This document shows, piece by piece, positions 1-9,093 of a stretch of 64,000 bases of DNA. The notes beneath the pieces were generated by a model. That model saw only the letters and a program-made list of their open reading frames with translations, made no database searches and was not told the origin of the DNA. Each line of letters starts with the position of its first letter. The stretch's first letter is position 1. The DNA is from Niabella pedocola (GTDB lineage: Bacteria; Bacteroidota; Bacteroidia; Chitinophagales; Chitinophagaceae). The stretch covers positions 124,001-188,000 of the forward strand of contig NZ_JAJNEC010000001.1 in NCBI RefSeq assembly GCF_021044425.1, given 5' to 3'. The position numbers and the translations under genes are program-made.

Positions 1-2
1 AA

Positions 3-290
3 ACATCTTCTGGCGCGGCAGACGGCAATCTTCTAAATAAAAGCACTGGTCAAAGCTTTAGTATATCAGCAATTAGCTCAGCTGCAGCTGGTTCGCCAAA
101 CGGATACATTATTTCAGGTGTTCCTAAAGGCTCATATACACTAAGCATCTCGCCAATTCTCAGTTCAGTGCCGCCGGGAAAAAGTTTTATATTTAATATA
201 AACGGTGATATTAGACAATCAAATAGTCCTTTTAGTGTAGACGTTTCAATTCAAAATAATTTCACAATTACGATGTCAATTAGTCCGTAA
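3..290 (+). CDS. C-terminal end of an unidentified protein (cut by window start)
   Basis: An open frame runs from the window edge to the TAA at 288-290, giving about 95 residues with no internal stop. I do not recognise the family. The visible part is rich in Ser, Ile, Asn and Gly, lacks charged clusters and has alternating hydrophobic residues, as in beta-rich secreted or surface proteins of Bacteroidota. One segment (GYIISGVPKGSYTLSIS) resembles the strand pattern of carboxypeptidase-regulatory-like or Ig-like folds, but this is only an impression. The gene lies 70 bp upstream of the RHS gene on the same strand and shares its AT-rich composition, so it probably belongs to the same island. 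Confidence 0.5.
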   Translation, partial: TSSGAADGNLLNKSTGQSFSISAISSAAAGSPNGYIISGVPKGSYTLSISPILSSVPPGKSFIFNINGDIRQSNSPFSVDVSIQNNFTITMSISP

Positions 291-360
291 AGAGAGCGAT
301 TTTGTGTATTTCGGAAATCATAAAATATGTTAGCCATCGTATAATATAACTAATAGCACT

Positions 361-3300
361 ATGCAAATCTCAAATCAACCTACCCTGCCGATAACCTATA
401 GATTTATCTTGCTTTCGGTATTATTTGTTCTGCCGCTTACAATGCTTAGAGCACAGATAACACCATCTAATGATCAGAACTTTATTTATACACGGAAGAT
501 CATAAAAGAGGGCGTGAAAACTGCAGCAGACCTCTCGGCTTTGCCAGTGGATAGTATGCGGGCAGAGATTCAGTATCTCGATGGGCTGGGGCGGTCGCTG
601 CAAAGCGTGGCTGTGCGTAGTTCCCCGGATAAGAAAGATATAGTTATCCCTGTTGCGTATGATGCCGTCGGCAGGCAGAACAAAGTCTATTTGCCATATG
701 AGGCAACTAGCAACAATGGCATCTATCAAATCGCAGATGTGACATCGCAGGCGTTGTTTTATAATAGTGCTGGCGCAGGCTCGATTTCCAAAATAGCTGC
801 CAACCCTTTCACCCAAACTTTATTTGAACCTTCCCCATTAAGTCGCGTACACGAGGTAGCCAACCCTGGCGCCAGTTGGAAATTAGGTAATGGACATACG
901 ACACGTATAGATTATGGTGTGAACGGGGCGAATGAAATAAGACGATGGGAAGTGACAATTCTCGGGACGAGTTATATTGGGGCAACAAGCCCAAGCTACT
1001 ATGGAGCAGGTCAGTTGTCTAAAACTACAACCTGGGACGAAAACAGAAATCGGGTGATAGAATACAAGGATAAAGAGGGAATGCTTGTTTGCAAAATGGT
1101 CCAGGATGGTGGTGACACCTTGTCAGCACCGACCTTTACGGTTACTCAATATATATACGATGATTTTGATCAACTAGCATATGTACTTCCCCCTGCTTTG
1201 CAGGCAACTACTAGCTTTACTGAAACAAGTACTGATTTTTTAAACTATATATTCGCATATCACTTTGATAGTCGGCGTCGTATTATAGAGAAGAAGATGC
1301 CTGGCAAAGGATGGGAATACACAGTGTATAACGCTAACGATCAGCCCGTTCTCAAACAGGATAGCATTCAGCGGGAGAGAGGCGTTTGGGTTTTCATGAA
1401 ATATGACACTTTGGGACGACTGATAATGACTGGAGAAACAGCAAATGCGGATTCCCGGGGTAACCTTCAGGCCAACGCCGATGCCAGGACTGTATTGTTT
1501 GAGGTAAGGGACAATACTTTGTTTTGGGGGTATTCCAACCGAGCAATCCCCACTACCATATCTAAAATTCACACCGTAAACTTTTACGACGATTACAGTT
1601 TCCTTAGTAGTACTGTTAATCAAAATCCTATACAGCAGTTATTAAAAGTGCCAGCTGGAACGGATACAGAGACTAATAGGACACACGGGCTTCCTACAAT
1701 AACCATCACTAATGTGCTCGACAGTAACAAGTATCTCTATGCTGGTACCTATTACGATGAAAAGGGCCGCATTACAAAAGTGGTAAGTCAACATTTGTTA
1801 AATGGGGCGGACGTAATATCAAACGCATTGAATTTTGCGGGGGAAATAACATCAACTACAAGGGCACACTATAAGGATAATTTTGCGTCACCTGCTTTAT
1901 CTGTAGTAAGAACCCAACAGTATGACCACGCGGGTAGAATAGTCCGAGCAATCGAAACGATAAACGGACAACCGGCTGATACCATTACATACACCTTTAA
2001 TCAGATTGGCCAACTTGCTCAGAAAAAGGTTGGTAACCAGATAATTAAGATGTTTTATAATGAAAGGGGGTGGGTAAAGAAGCAGGAATCACCGCTGTTT
2101 ACAATGGATTTAAAGTATGATAGTGCTGCAGTCGGCAATAAGCAGTTCAATGGAAACATTGGTCAGCAGCTGTGGAAGAGTGGAAGTGGAGTTCAGGTGC
2201 AGCACACATACAGCTACAATTATGATAGAGCAAACAGAATCATAAGTGGAGTAAGTGATGAGGGATATAACGAACAGGATATTACGTATGATAATATGGG
2301 GAACATTAAAACTCTGACACGTTCCAAGGACAGTCCTATTGCGATCAGTTATGATTATGGCACAAAAGGCAATCAACTTCAAGCAGTTACGGGAGGTTAC
2401 ACGAGATCTTACGTTTATAATGGCAACGGAAGCGTGTCGACAATTGCAGGTACTCAGCCTTTGACAATGATTTATAATGAATTAAATCTACCCAAGCAGA
2501 TAAGCGGTAGTACAACCGTCGATTATGTTTATGACGCAAAGGGTAGTAAATTAAAAAAAATTACTCCATCAGAGACACGGTGGTACGTTGACGGGATAGA
2601 GTATTTGTCGAATACATCATCGCCATCACCAACAATTGACCTTTTGAATACAACGGAAGGGGTCGCGCGCAGGAGCGGTGGTGTTTATAATTATGAATAC
2701 TTTTTAAAGGATCATTTAGGTAATACGCGTATTGTGTTCGATAAACTAGACGCAGTTTTACAACAAACTGATTATTATCCGTTTGGTATTTCGATTTTAA
2801 GAAAAGTTTACAACCAGAACAAATACCTCTTTAATGGGAAAGAGCAACAGCAGGAGTTGGGCGGCGGAGACAAGGGACAGTATGACTTTGGCGCACGTTT
2901 CTACGACCCAGTAATCGGAAGGTGGCAGGTTATAGATCCGCTGGCCGACTTGAGCAAAAAATGGAGTCCTTATAGTTACGCATATGATAACCCACTGCGT
3001 TTTGTAGATCCCGATGGAATGGCCGCTGAAGATACTGTTATTACAGTTACCAAATCAGAAGTGACCTTAGACAAAGTGTCAAGCAGCTATGTACCAGACA
3101 AAACAAAAAAAGGCAAGACTGCGCCAACCGGAAATGATGTTGTTACGGAAGAGACTACAAGAAAGGAAGAGGCTACCGTAGAAGTCTTCGATGATGAAGG
3201 TAAATTAGAAAAGTCCTTTAAGGTTAAATATACGAAACATACAACTACGACGGTTGTCGTAAATAGGGACGGAGAAGTCGTCTCAGTCTCTCAAAAAGAG

Positions 3301-3687
3301 ACCGAGATACTGAATTCTCCAGGTAAAGTCGATAGAAATACTACTGAAAAATCATTTAGTGAGAATAATTTGATTGGAACTCTAAAAGATGCCGTAAATT
3401 ACGTCAAACAAGTAAAAAAAGAGACCGGATACAGTCCTAGTCAGTTGAGGGGAGAACGTGAGAAGGAGATTATAGGATTTTTTGGATTGCCTGACTTAAC
3501 ATTGGGTGGAGCCGCTCAATTAGGGCGTAAACAGGTAGAAAGGGCATTGGGTTCGTTTGTTGGTAGGGCATTAGGCCGAACGTTTTGGATAGTTGGCGCC
3601 GCTGCGACAATAGCGACGGCGACGGGAGACTTCACCGGTCGAACAATTTGGTACAAAAGAATGATAAATGGATGGGATAGGAAATAG
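361..3687 (+). CDS. RHS repeat protein with variable C-terminal domain (putative polymorphic toxin)
   Basis: The 1108-residue product begins with a signal peptide (about residues 1-31, ending LRAQ). A region like the DUF6443 N-terminal domain of Bacteroidota RHS proteins follows, then degenerate YD/RHS repeats across roughly 200-800 (for example YDNMGNIKTLTR). The RHS-associated core includes YDFGARFYDPVIGRW and ends at DPDGM (883-887). RHS shells encapsulate a C-terminal toxin that differs between strains. Here residues 888-1108 have no motif I recognise. They are Lys/Glu/Thr-rich, then contain a Gly/Ala-rich hydrophobic stretch near the end (SFVGRALGRTFWIVGAAATI), which could suggest membrane action. 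The next gene, 33 bp downstream, encodes a small membrane protein fitting an immunity role. Codon use is AT-richer than in the PULs. RHS core is certain; toxin activity is inferred. Confidence 0.9.
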   Translation: MQISNQPTLPITYRFILLSVLFVLPLTMLRAQITPSNDQNFIYTRKIIKEGVKTAADLSALPVDSMRAEIQYLDGLGRSLQSVAVRSSPDKKDIVIPVAYDAVGRQNKVYLPYEATSNNGIYQIADVTSQALFYNSAGAGSISKIAANPFTQTLFEPSPLSRVHEVANPGASWKLGNGHTTRIDYGVNGANEIRRWEVTILGTSYIGATSPSYYGAGQLSKTTTWDENRNRVIEYKDKEGMLVCKMVQDGGDTLSAPTFTVTQYIYDDFDQLAYVLPPALQATTSFTETSTDFLNYIFAYHFDSRRRIIEKKMPGKGWEYTVYNANDQPVLKQDSIQRERGVWVFMKYDTLGRLIMTGETANADSRGNLQANADARTVLFEVRDNTLFWGYSNRAIPTTISKIHTVNFYDDYSFLSSTVNQNPIQQLLKVPAGTDTETNRTHGLPTITITNVLDSNKYLYAGTYYDEKGRITKVVSQHLLNGADVISNALNFAGEITSTTRAHYKDNFASPALSVVRTQQYDHAGRIVRAIETINGQPADTITYTFNQIGQLAQKKVGNQIIKMFYNERGWVKKQESPLFTMDLKYDSAAVGNKQFNGNIGQQLWKSGSGVQVQHTYSYNYDRANRIISGVSDEGYNEQDITYDNMGNIKTLTRSKDSPIAISYDYGTKGNQLQAVTGGYTRSYVYNGNGSVSTIAGTQPLTMIYNELNLPKQISGSTTVDYVYDAKGSKLKKITPSETRWYVDGIEYLSNTSSPSPTIDLLNTTEGVARRSGGVYNYEYFLKDHLGNTRIVFDKLDAVLQQTDYYPFGISILRKVYNQNKYLFNGKEQQQELGGGDKGQYDFGARFYDPVIGRWQVIDPLADLSKKWSPYSYAYDNPLRFVDPDGMAAEDTVITVTKSEVTLDKVSSSYVPDKTKKGKTAPTGNDVVTEETTRKEEATVEVFDDEGKLEKSFKVKYTKHTTTTVVVNRDGEVVSVSQKETEILNSPGKVDRNTTEKSFSENNLIGTLKDAVNYVKQVKKETGYSPSQLRGEREKEIIGFFGLPDLTLGGAAQLGRKQVERALGSFVGRALGRTFWIVGAAATIATATGDFTGRTIWYKRMINGWDRK

Positions 3688-3720
3688 AATTGTTTAAATC
3701 TAATCAAGGCTTTTTATTCT

Positions 3721-4080
3721 ATGTTTAAGAAAAAAGTATCAGGAAGTGATCTGTTAATGGTATTGTCTTTGGTTTTTCTGCTGTTCTTCTCCGTTGCCTT
3801 CGCTCTCGAATATAGACAATACCACAAGCCATTTAGTAGTCTTTCGCTTACGTTAGCGCTTATATCCTATATCTCTGCGTTTGGAGCTAATATTTTGCAG
3901 ATATTGAAGGGACAAAGGAAACTCAAATTTACCATTAAACGTTTTCATCTTGTTCTCACCGGGATTGTCTTAATAATTATAGAAAACAACGCTGATAGCT
4001 GGTTTATTATGTCGAAGGTTGGACTTGCCATTGCAATAATTATAACAGCCATTCTAACGCCAGATAACAGGCCTACTTAA
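3721..4080 (+). CDS. Small four-helix membrane protein, putative immunity protein of the RHS toxin
   Basis: This 119-residue protein has four predicted membrane segments at about residues 11-29, 40-62, 75-89 and 97-113, with a basic N terminus (MFKKK) and a basic loop near 64-74. No family is recognised. It starts 33 bp after the RHS stop codon on the same strand, the usual place for the immunity gene of a polymorphic toxin. A membrane-embedded immunity protein would suit a toxin that acts on or in the inner membrane, and the RHS C terminus does end in a hydrophobic Gly/Ala-rich stretch. The pairing is inferred from position and size only. An unrelated small inner-membrane protein remains possible. 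Confidence 0.6.
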   Translation: MFKKKVSGSDLLMVLSLVFLLFFSVAFALEYRQYHKPFSSLSLTLALISYISAFGANILQILKGQRKLKFTIKRFHLVLTGIVLIIIENNADSWFIMSKVGLAIAIIITAILTPDNRPT

Positions 4081-4301
4081 GGATGAATTGCGGCGTGGAA
4101 GGGAGAAGCAACTCTAATATTTATATTACATGGTTTTTTCTGAAGCCTCTGCGATATTTCATGTGAACATATCGGGCTGTGTACTACTAGGACGTATAAA
4201 GTCGTTTACCAGTTTCAAGGAGTACAGAGCATGCCTCATCCGAATTTTAGTTCGAATCCGCAAGGTTCTCCGCAACTTCGTGACTTTGGGTGTTTGATTA
4301 A

Positions 4302-4731
4302 TGTAGAAAAGAAGGCGCGGTGATACTTTGCACGCCCTCAATGGAAAAGCCGGTCCGGGAGATGATAGCCGCGACTGACAATACCCAGGCAAGCGGCGTC
4401 CATCCCGTATTCGAGTTCTTCAATGGTCGCAAGATATTGAGGGACCCGCACCATCGAATTGATCTTTTTGAAGGTGCCAAACAGTCACGCGCAGGGATTA
4501 TCCTTTCTGTATCTGCCGGAAGAAAAGCTCATTTATGAAGGTGATCTGCTGTCCATGCCGGAAGATGGAACTATTACACCTGCTTTTCAGGTATCACGTG
4601 AATTTTATCAATTTATCCAAAAGCACCAGATCACCTACAGACAGATCATAGGACATCATGGACTGGCGAGGATTACACCGGAAACTTTTCAACAGACAAT
4701 TGGTTTGGCCGATACGATCAATCAGAAATAG
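4302..4731 (+). pseudogene. Remnant of an MBL-fold metallo-hydrolase, truncated and frameshifted
   Basis: Two overlapping frames together read like the C-terminal half of a metallo-beta-lactamase-fold protein. The first frame (from 4302 after a stop) gives HRIDLFE and the second continues VPNSHAQGLSFLYLPEEKLIYEGDLLS and later QIIGHHGLARITPETF. Joining them requires skipping one of the two G residues at 4473-4474, so there is a +1 frameshift. The N-terminal half, with the metal-binding HxHxDH motif, is missing; upstream frames are closed by stops. Nearby sequence shows no other gene. It is best read as a decayed gene next to the putative island boundary, not as a functional enzyme. Confidence 0.55.
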
Positions 4732-4980
4732 GAAGCACTCAACGAACTTCCTAAAGCTAATTTAGAATCTGCGCAACACAGTAGTGGAAGGAGCATTAAT
4801 TGTTAGCCAGGTATTGAGCGAAAAGTTTGAAGAAGCTGGCGTAATTTTACTTTGAGATAATTTGAGTAAATTTGTAATAGTTCTTAGAAAAGTGTACCAT
4901 TGAAGTAAGCGGTGAGTTAATCCGTGAGTTTTTTCGGCGTTACGCTATAAAGAATTGATATGCATTACAATACAAGGGTT

Positions 4981-5002
4981 GTTCGAATCCTGTCTTCCCG
5001 AC
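4981..5002 (+). other. 3' end of a tRNA-Pro gene without its 5' part; putative attachment site (attR)
   Basis: The segment GTTCGAATCCTGTCTTCCCG followed by AC matches, from memory, the T-loop, T-stem 3' strand and acceptor 3' strand of bacterial tRNA-Pro whose 5' end begins CGGGAAG. The T-stem 5' strand and the rest of the cloverleaf are absent upstream: before the loop stands GGGTT where ACAGG would be needed. A good terminator follows at once. This is what remains on the chromosomal side when an element integrates into the 3' end of a tRNA gene. Confidence 0.6.
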
Positions 5003-5007
5003 ATTCA

Positions 5008-5038
5008 AAAAGGCTCTGATGATTCAGGGCCTTTTTTT
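5008..5038 (+). terminator. Rho-independent terminator of the tRNA-Pro remnant
   Basis: GGCTCTGA (5012-5019), loop TGAT, then TCAGGGCC (5024-5031) form an 8-bp stem with one G-T pair, extended by flanking A/T pairs and followed by seven T residues. It sits directly after the tRNA-Pro 3' fragment, as expected for the original terminator of that tRNA. Confidence 0.8.
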
Positions 5039-5244
5039 ATGGATGGTTATCAACGATGTTGTATCCATTGAAAGGGAATCGATGACGCAGCGCTTAGAGT
5101 ACCATCTTTCCGGCTTTTCAGGATTTAAAATCCAATAAGACCCTCACCATATTTTGATTTGTAAGGAACCGCATTGAACCCGGCGTGGCGTACATCGGTT
5201 ACTTATATAATGATAGATGGTTACTCAAAACTGTATAGTCGTAT

Positions 5245-5280
5245 AAAACAGGAGGCCGTCTTAAAGCTACCTCCTGTTTT
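5245..5280. terminator. Bidirectional terminator hairpin
   Basis: AAAACAGGAGG (5245-5255) and CCTCCTGTTTT (5270-5280) are perfect inverted repeats around a 14-base loop. The A and T tracts allow termination in both directions. It lies about 75 bp beyond the stop codon of the minus-strand gene at 5354-5614 and probably ends that transcript. Confidence 0.75.
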
Positions 5281-5353
5281 AGTTCCTGATACGTAAATTG
5301 CGATGATTTTCTGTTTCCGGGGCAGATCGGTTTTCTGATTGCCACCAGATAAT

Positions 5354-5614
5354 CTATTTAGTTCTTGTTGAATCTGTTTGCAAATATTGATACCCGCACC
5401 ATCTATCGTTGAAATCACGGGTATGGTTTGCATTTCGAAAGCGCAGGATAAATACGCTTCCCACAATAAAACCCACCAGGATCAATATGGATGCAATTTT
5501 AGTAAGCGTTACTAACAGGGGTTTTGTTGAAAAATTTCCAAATACATAACCCAGGATTAAAACAAGGCATGCAATGATTATGATCCTGGAAATGATAAAT
5601 ATTAACACTGGCAT
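5354..5614 (-). CDS. Small two-helix membrane protein
   Basis: The predicted 86-residue protein starts MPVLIFIISR and has two strongly hydrophobic segments (about 2-25 and 36-57), followed by a polar tail that ends in TRTK. No family is recognised. It is transcribed on the minus strand, downstream of the TPR gene at 5650-6303, with a 35-bp gap, and is followed by a clear terminator at 5245-5280, which supports a real transcript. Another minus-strand frame of 81 codons (5221-5466) overlaps it, but that one reads through the terminator and lacks hydrophobic or family-like features. The polar tail could be a frameshifted end, so the C terminus is less certain than the membrane part. Confidence 0.45.
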   Translation of the reverse strand: MPVLIFIISRIIIIACLVLILGYVFGNFSTKPLLVTLTKIASILILVGFIVGSVFILRFRNANHTRDFNDRWCGYQYLQTDSTRTK

Positions 5615-5649
5615 AAGAATAATTTTAGCGTTTATAATTTGACTGACGT

Positions 5650-6303
5650 TTACTTGATTTGTTTTAAAAGGTTTTCTACTTCTGTTTTTCCCCAGTGCGG
5701 TGCGATGTTTGCGTCGGTTTCCTGCTCTAATAACTGGCTTGCTTGCACGAGTAATTCTTTCGCTTTCGTTTTATTACCTCCCCAGATTTTAGGTGTTGCA
5801 AATTTTTGCCAGCCGGCCAGGTATAATGCTCTTGGATTTTGCGGATTTGCAGCCTGGGCCATCTGTATATACCGGAATGCCGCAGGGCCGAACTTTGCTC
5901 CATATGTTTGCGGGTTGATGAACACTTTGTCCTGGTTTACCATCGCCATAATGCAGTAAATTTCAGAGAGCTCCTTCTTTTGACTGGCGGTGTCGATCAG
6001 GGATAAAGCCTTGTTGATCTGCTGCTCGGCTGTATTGGCGAAGGGCTCTATTTTTTCTCCATCCCGTTGATACATCCATCCTGTTTGTGCATTACAAAAA
6101 GCCGCGTAATACCAGGTTAACCAGTTGTTGCTGTCAGTTGCTGTTAGTTGCAGAAAATCCTGAGACAGGATTTCGTAGTCTTTTGCTGCGCTTGCATTGT
6201 CCAATTTTGCAACGGTAGCTTCAATACCGCCGGAGTTTGTTTGCGCACTGGTCACCTGCAGCGTGGCTGCCAGGAACGTCATTGATACGATTAACTTTTT
6301 CAT
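5650..6303 (-). CDS. Secreted TPR-like protein downstream of a TonB receptor
   Basis: The 217-residue product has a signal peptide (MKKLIVSMTFLAATLQVTSA) and a helical body with repeated Ala/Leu/Asn patterns that fit tetratricopeptide-like repeats, for example YIQMAQAANPQNPRALYLAG at about 144-163. Small proteins of this kind are frequent in Bacteroidota next to TonB-dependent receptors and usually act in the periplasm; the ligand is unknown. It lies 17 bp downstream of the receptor gene at 6321-8561 on the same strand, so the two form an operon. It could be a partner or assembly factor of that receptor, though nothing in the sequence shows a catalytic site. Confidence 0.75.
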   Translation of the reverse strand: MKKLIVSMTFLAATLQVTSAQTNSGGIEATVAKLDNASAAKDYEILSQDFLQLTATDSNNWLTWYYAAFCNAQTGWMYQRDGEKIEPFANTAEQQINKALSLIDTASQKKELSEIYCIMAMVNQDKVFINPQTYGAKFGPAAFRYIQMAQAANPQNPRALYLAGWQKFATPKIWGGNKTKAKELLVQASQLLEQETDANIAPHWGKTEVENLLKQIK

Positions 6304-6320
6304 TGTTGTTTTTTTAATTG

Positions 6321-8561
6321 TTATAGATTCTGATTGATAATATCATCTCTTCTGTCTGTGCCAAGGCTCATAAAAAAGCCGATATAATAAAATCGTGTGG
6401 CAGGAAGCGTTACCGGAGTTTTATTATTACCATCGTAGCTGAAGTTGTACCCGAATACCTGTTTTGTGCCCAGCACATTGTTCATTCCAAAGCCTATCCC
6501 AGAGAAATCCTTCCATTTTTTTGAGATGTTGAACAGGTAGGCGAAACTTACGTTCAGACTCTGATAATTTTTCGTAGTACCTGAATATTGGATAACCGGA
6601 CGCCCATCGCTTTCTGTCTTTATATTATAATAGGGCCTTCCGGTAGTAAACCAGTAAGCGGCATTGGCCATAAAATTCAGGGCAGGAAAGAATCGTTTAA
6701 CAGCCAGCGAAAAAGTATGAGGTGTTGCATACGTCGGGTTTAGTTGATAGGGATAATTCATGAATTTTCTTTTGGTATCCAGATAGCTGTAACTTACCCA
6801 ATAATCCAGATCCCTGACGGAGCGTTTGTCTCTAAAGAAAAGTTCAAAACCTTTAGCATACCCATCACCGTTGTTTCCTATTGCGGAATCAGTACTAATA
6901 AGATTTTTATAGGCTTTGTAGAAGAGCTCTGCCCGCAAAAAACGGTTAGAAGCATTACGCTGGTAATTGATAATATAATGTGTTGCCTTACTGAAATTGA
7001 GACGTTTATTTTGCAGGAGGTATTCGCTGAGAGGTTTTTGGTAAAAGATGCCGTAAGCCAAACTTAGTTGGTTTTTTTCCGAAAGTTTATAGGCGACGCT
7101 TACCCTTGGGGTGATATTTATTTGTTGCAACAGGCTTGATTGCTCCGATCGCAGCCCAATTCTCGCAGCCAGTTTCCTGTTTAACTGGAGATCTGTTTCC
7201 GCAAACATAGCAGTTGCATCTTCGATATAGGCGCTTCGGCCTTCTACATTGGGTTCCGATAAGCTGTTTGTAACATCCTGGTGGATATACTCTGCGCCAA
7301 ATCTAAGCGTTTGTCTTCCTTTAAACCGTTTACTCAATACAACCTTGCTGTTTAAGAAATTATGTTTGCTGGTATAGGAGCCGTTCTTTTCACTAAAAGG
7401 GTATCGATTGATCAAAATTTTTTCATTTTCAGCATTGTGCAGGCTTTTTTCAATATCCTGGCTGCTGTAATTATAGCTGACGGCGGCATCTATTTTCCAG
7501 TTATTCCGAAGCGATTCTCTGTAAGAAAGATTTGAATAAAGATTATTTCCTTTGGTTTGGAAGGAGGACTCAAGATCGATGCTGTCAATATCCGCCTGAC
7601 CTAACCCGGTATTATTATAACCATAGTTGGCATAAAATTTCAGGATGCCTGTTTTACTTGTCTTAACTCTGAAATTGAAGTCGCTGCTGATATATTCAGG
7701 GCCATGAAAATAGCCGGCTGCCTGCTTCACTATTTTATTATAAAAAATACCGGCATTGCTATAATTTAAAGTAACTCCCATACTGGTTTGTTTATTTTTC
7801 GCAAGATGCTGAAAGCCCAATCCCTGGCTTGTTGGGAATAAGTGCAGACTGGCTTCAGATTTCTCCGGCAGGTCAACCGTTTCAAGTATCAAGGCACTGC
7901 TTAATGCATCACCATATAACGCGGAATAGCCTCCTGTATTAAATAGAATTCCCTTAAATAAAAAAGGGTTTACCCTTGCCGGCTGCATGATCCCCGGTAC
8001 CGATGCATAGTTTGGGTTTGGGAATGCCACTCCATCAATGAATTGTTTTGCCTCATCGCTGGTGCCGCCCCTTACAAACAAACCTTCGGATTCGCCAACC
8101 TGTTGCACACCTGGCAACGCCCGCATTGAATTGGCAACATCGCCACCCGTACCTGCAACGGTAACCGCATCCATCGGTGTTAGCGATGCTCCTTTAGCCT
8201 TATCGCTTGCGATAAATGTGCCAGCACTCATAACCACCACGTCGCCCAATACTTTTGCTTCATCCCGTAATATGATCACTATTTGTAATGCAGCGTCCTC
8301 CGGATGCACCAAAACACTTTTCGGTTCGTAGCCAACACAGGAAATGATTAATGATTTTGAGCCTTTTTCAGGTACGATGATCTTGAAATTCCCGGCGCTA
8401 TCGGTGGTGGTTCCGGTACCGGATTCTTTAATATGAATGCTTGCCGATTGAAGCGGTTCTTTTTTCTGATTGCTGACTTTCCCGGTAATCATCGTTTGGC
8501 CCTGCGCTATAGCTGCCATAAAAGTGATAAGGATCGTTGCTAAAAACAGTTTCATAACCAT
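6321..8561 (-). CDS. TonB-dependent outer-membrane receptor with carboxypeptidase-regulatory-like domain
   Basis: The 746-residue protein starts with a signal peptide ending GQ near residue 22. An alternative start lies two codons in (MKLFLATIL). Residues about 24-105 form a carboxypeptidase-regulatory-like domain (ITGKVSNQKKEPLQSASI, GNFKI). The plug follows at about 115-230 (VANSMRALPGVQQVGESEGL, FVRGGTSDEAKQFIDG), then the beta-barrel. At 746 residues it is shorter than SusC proteins, and no SusD follows, so it is more like a siderophore, metal or peptide receptor than a glycan transporter. It leads an operon with the TPR protein. A LytS/LytTR two-component system lies about 1 kb upstream on the same strand and may regulate it, which is inference from proximity only. 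The last 11 residues extend beyond a typical terminal aromatic residue. Confidence 0.88.
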   Translation of the reverse strand: MVMKLFLATILITFMAAIAQGQTMITGKVSNQKKEPLQSASIHIKESGTGTTTDSAGNFKIIVPEKGSKSLIISCVGYEPKSVLVHPEDAALQIVIILRDEAKVLGDVVVMSAGTFIASDKAKGASLTPMDAVTVAGTGGDVANSMRALPGVQQVGESEGLFVRGGTSDEAKQFIDGVAFPNPNYASVPGIMQPARVNPFLFKGILFNTGGYSALYGDALSSALILETVDLPEKSEASLHLFPTSQGLGFQHLAKNKQTSMGVTLNYSNAGIFYNKIVKQAAGYFHGPEYISSDFNFRVKTSKTGILKFYANYGYNNTGLGQADIDSIDLESSFQTKGNNLYSNLSYRESLRNNWKIDAAVSYNYSSQDIEKSLHNAENEKILINRYPFSEKNGSYTSKHNFLNSKVVLSKRFKGRQTLRFGAEYIHQDVTNSLSEPNVEGRSAYIEDATAMFAETDLQLNRKLAARIGLRSEQSSLLQQINITPRVSVAYKLSEKNQLSLAYGIFYQKPLSEYLLQNKRLNFSKATHYIINYQRNASNRFLRAELFYKAYKNLISTDSAIGNNGDGYAKGFELFFRDKRSVRDLDYWVSYSYLDTKRKFMNYPYQLNPTYATPHTFSLAVKRFFPALNFMANAAYWFTTGRPYYNIKTESDGRPVIQYSGTTKNYQSLNVSFAYLFNISKKWKDFSGIGFGMNNVLGTKQVFGYNFSYDGNNKTPVTLPATRFYYIGFFMSLGTDRRDDIINQNL

Positions 8562-9093
8562 TGTATTTAGATTGACAATCCAAAGCTATGGAGCGATGAA
8601 AGCGTTGGCCGGAAAGAATAGACAAAGAGGGCATATGAGTAGAGCAAAGCGGCGTTTACTTCAGGGCAGGTTCATAAACGGCGGTTGTTTATCTGAAAAA
8701 CAGCAAATAGAATGTCAAAGCAAGAATTTGAAAAGCAGCAGAAAGGAGTAATAGCCTGTTGCTTTAATAAAGCTGCGGTCAAAATGCCGCCAGCCCAATG
8801 AAAAAGTTAGCAACTGGTCCTTCCGCAGTTATTTTGTGCTGTACATTGGCTTCAATAAGGCTTTGCACTTCCTTTGCCCGGATGGAATGATTATTGTAAG
8901 ATGCTTCATGGAGCTCTTTAACGAGGATACATATTTGACAAGGTTTAAATTGCCCTGCTGCAAAGTCTGTTTATACAACATCCGGCGACTGAACTTAAAT
9001 GAACGTTGATGAATCAGATTTATTTCAGAAAATTATACTGGTGAAGCAGTTGGCAGGATATTTATTTTATTCTTCACTAAATAAATAAAAATC
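8562..9093. other. Gene-free stretch between divergent genes
   Basis: About 530 bp separate the minus-strand receptor gene from the plus-strand gene at 9094. Both promoters should lie here. I see no open frame with protein-like composition, no RNA gene and no strong hairpin. Confidence 0.5.

Noticed and set aside
4245..4275. A second GTTCGAATCC segment left of the MBL remnant
   Set aside because: The sequence after the loop does not continue as a T-stem and acceptor strand; probably chance.
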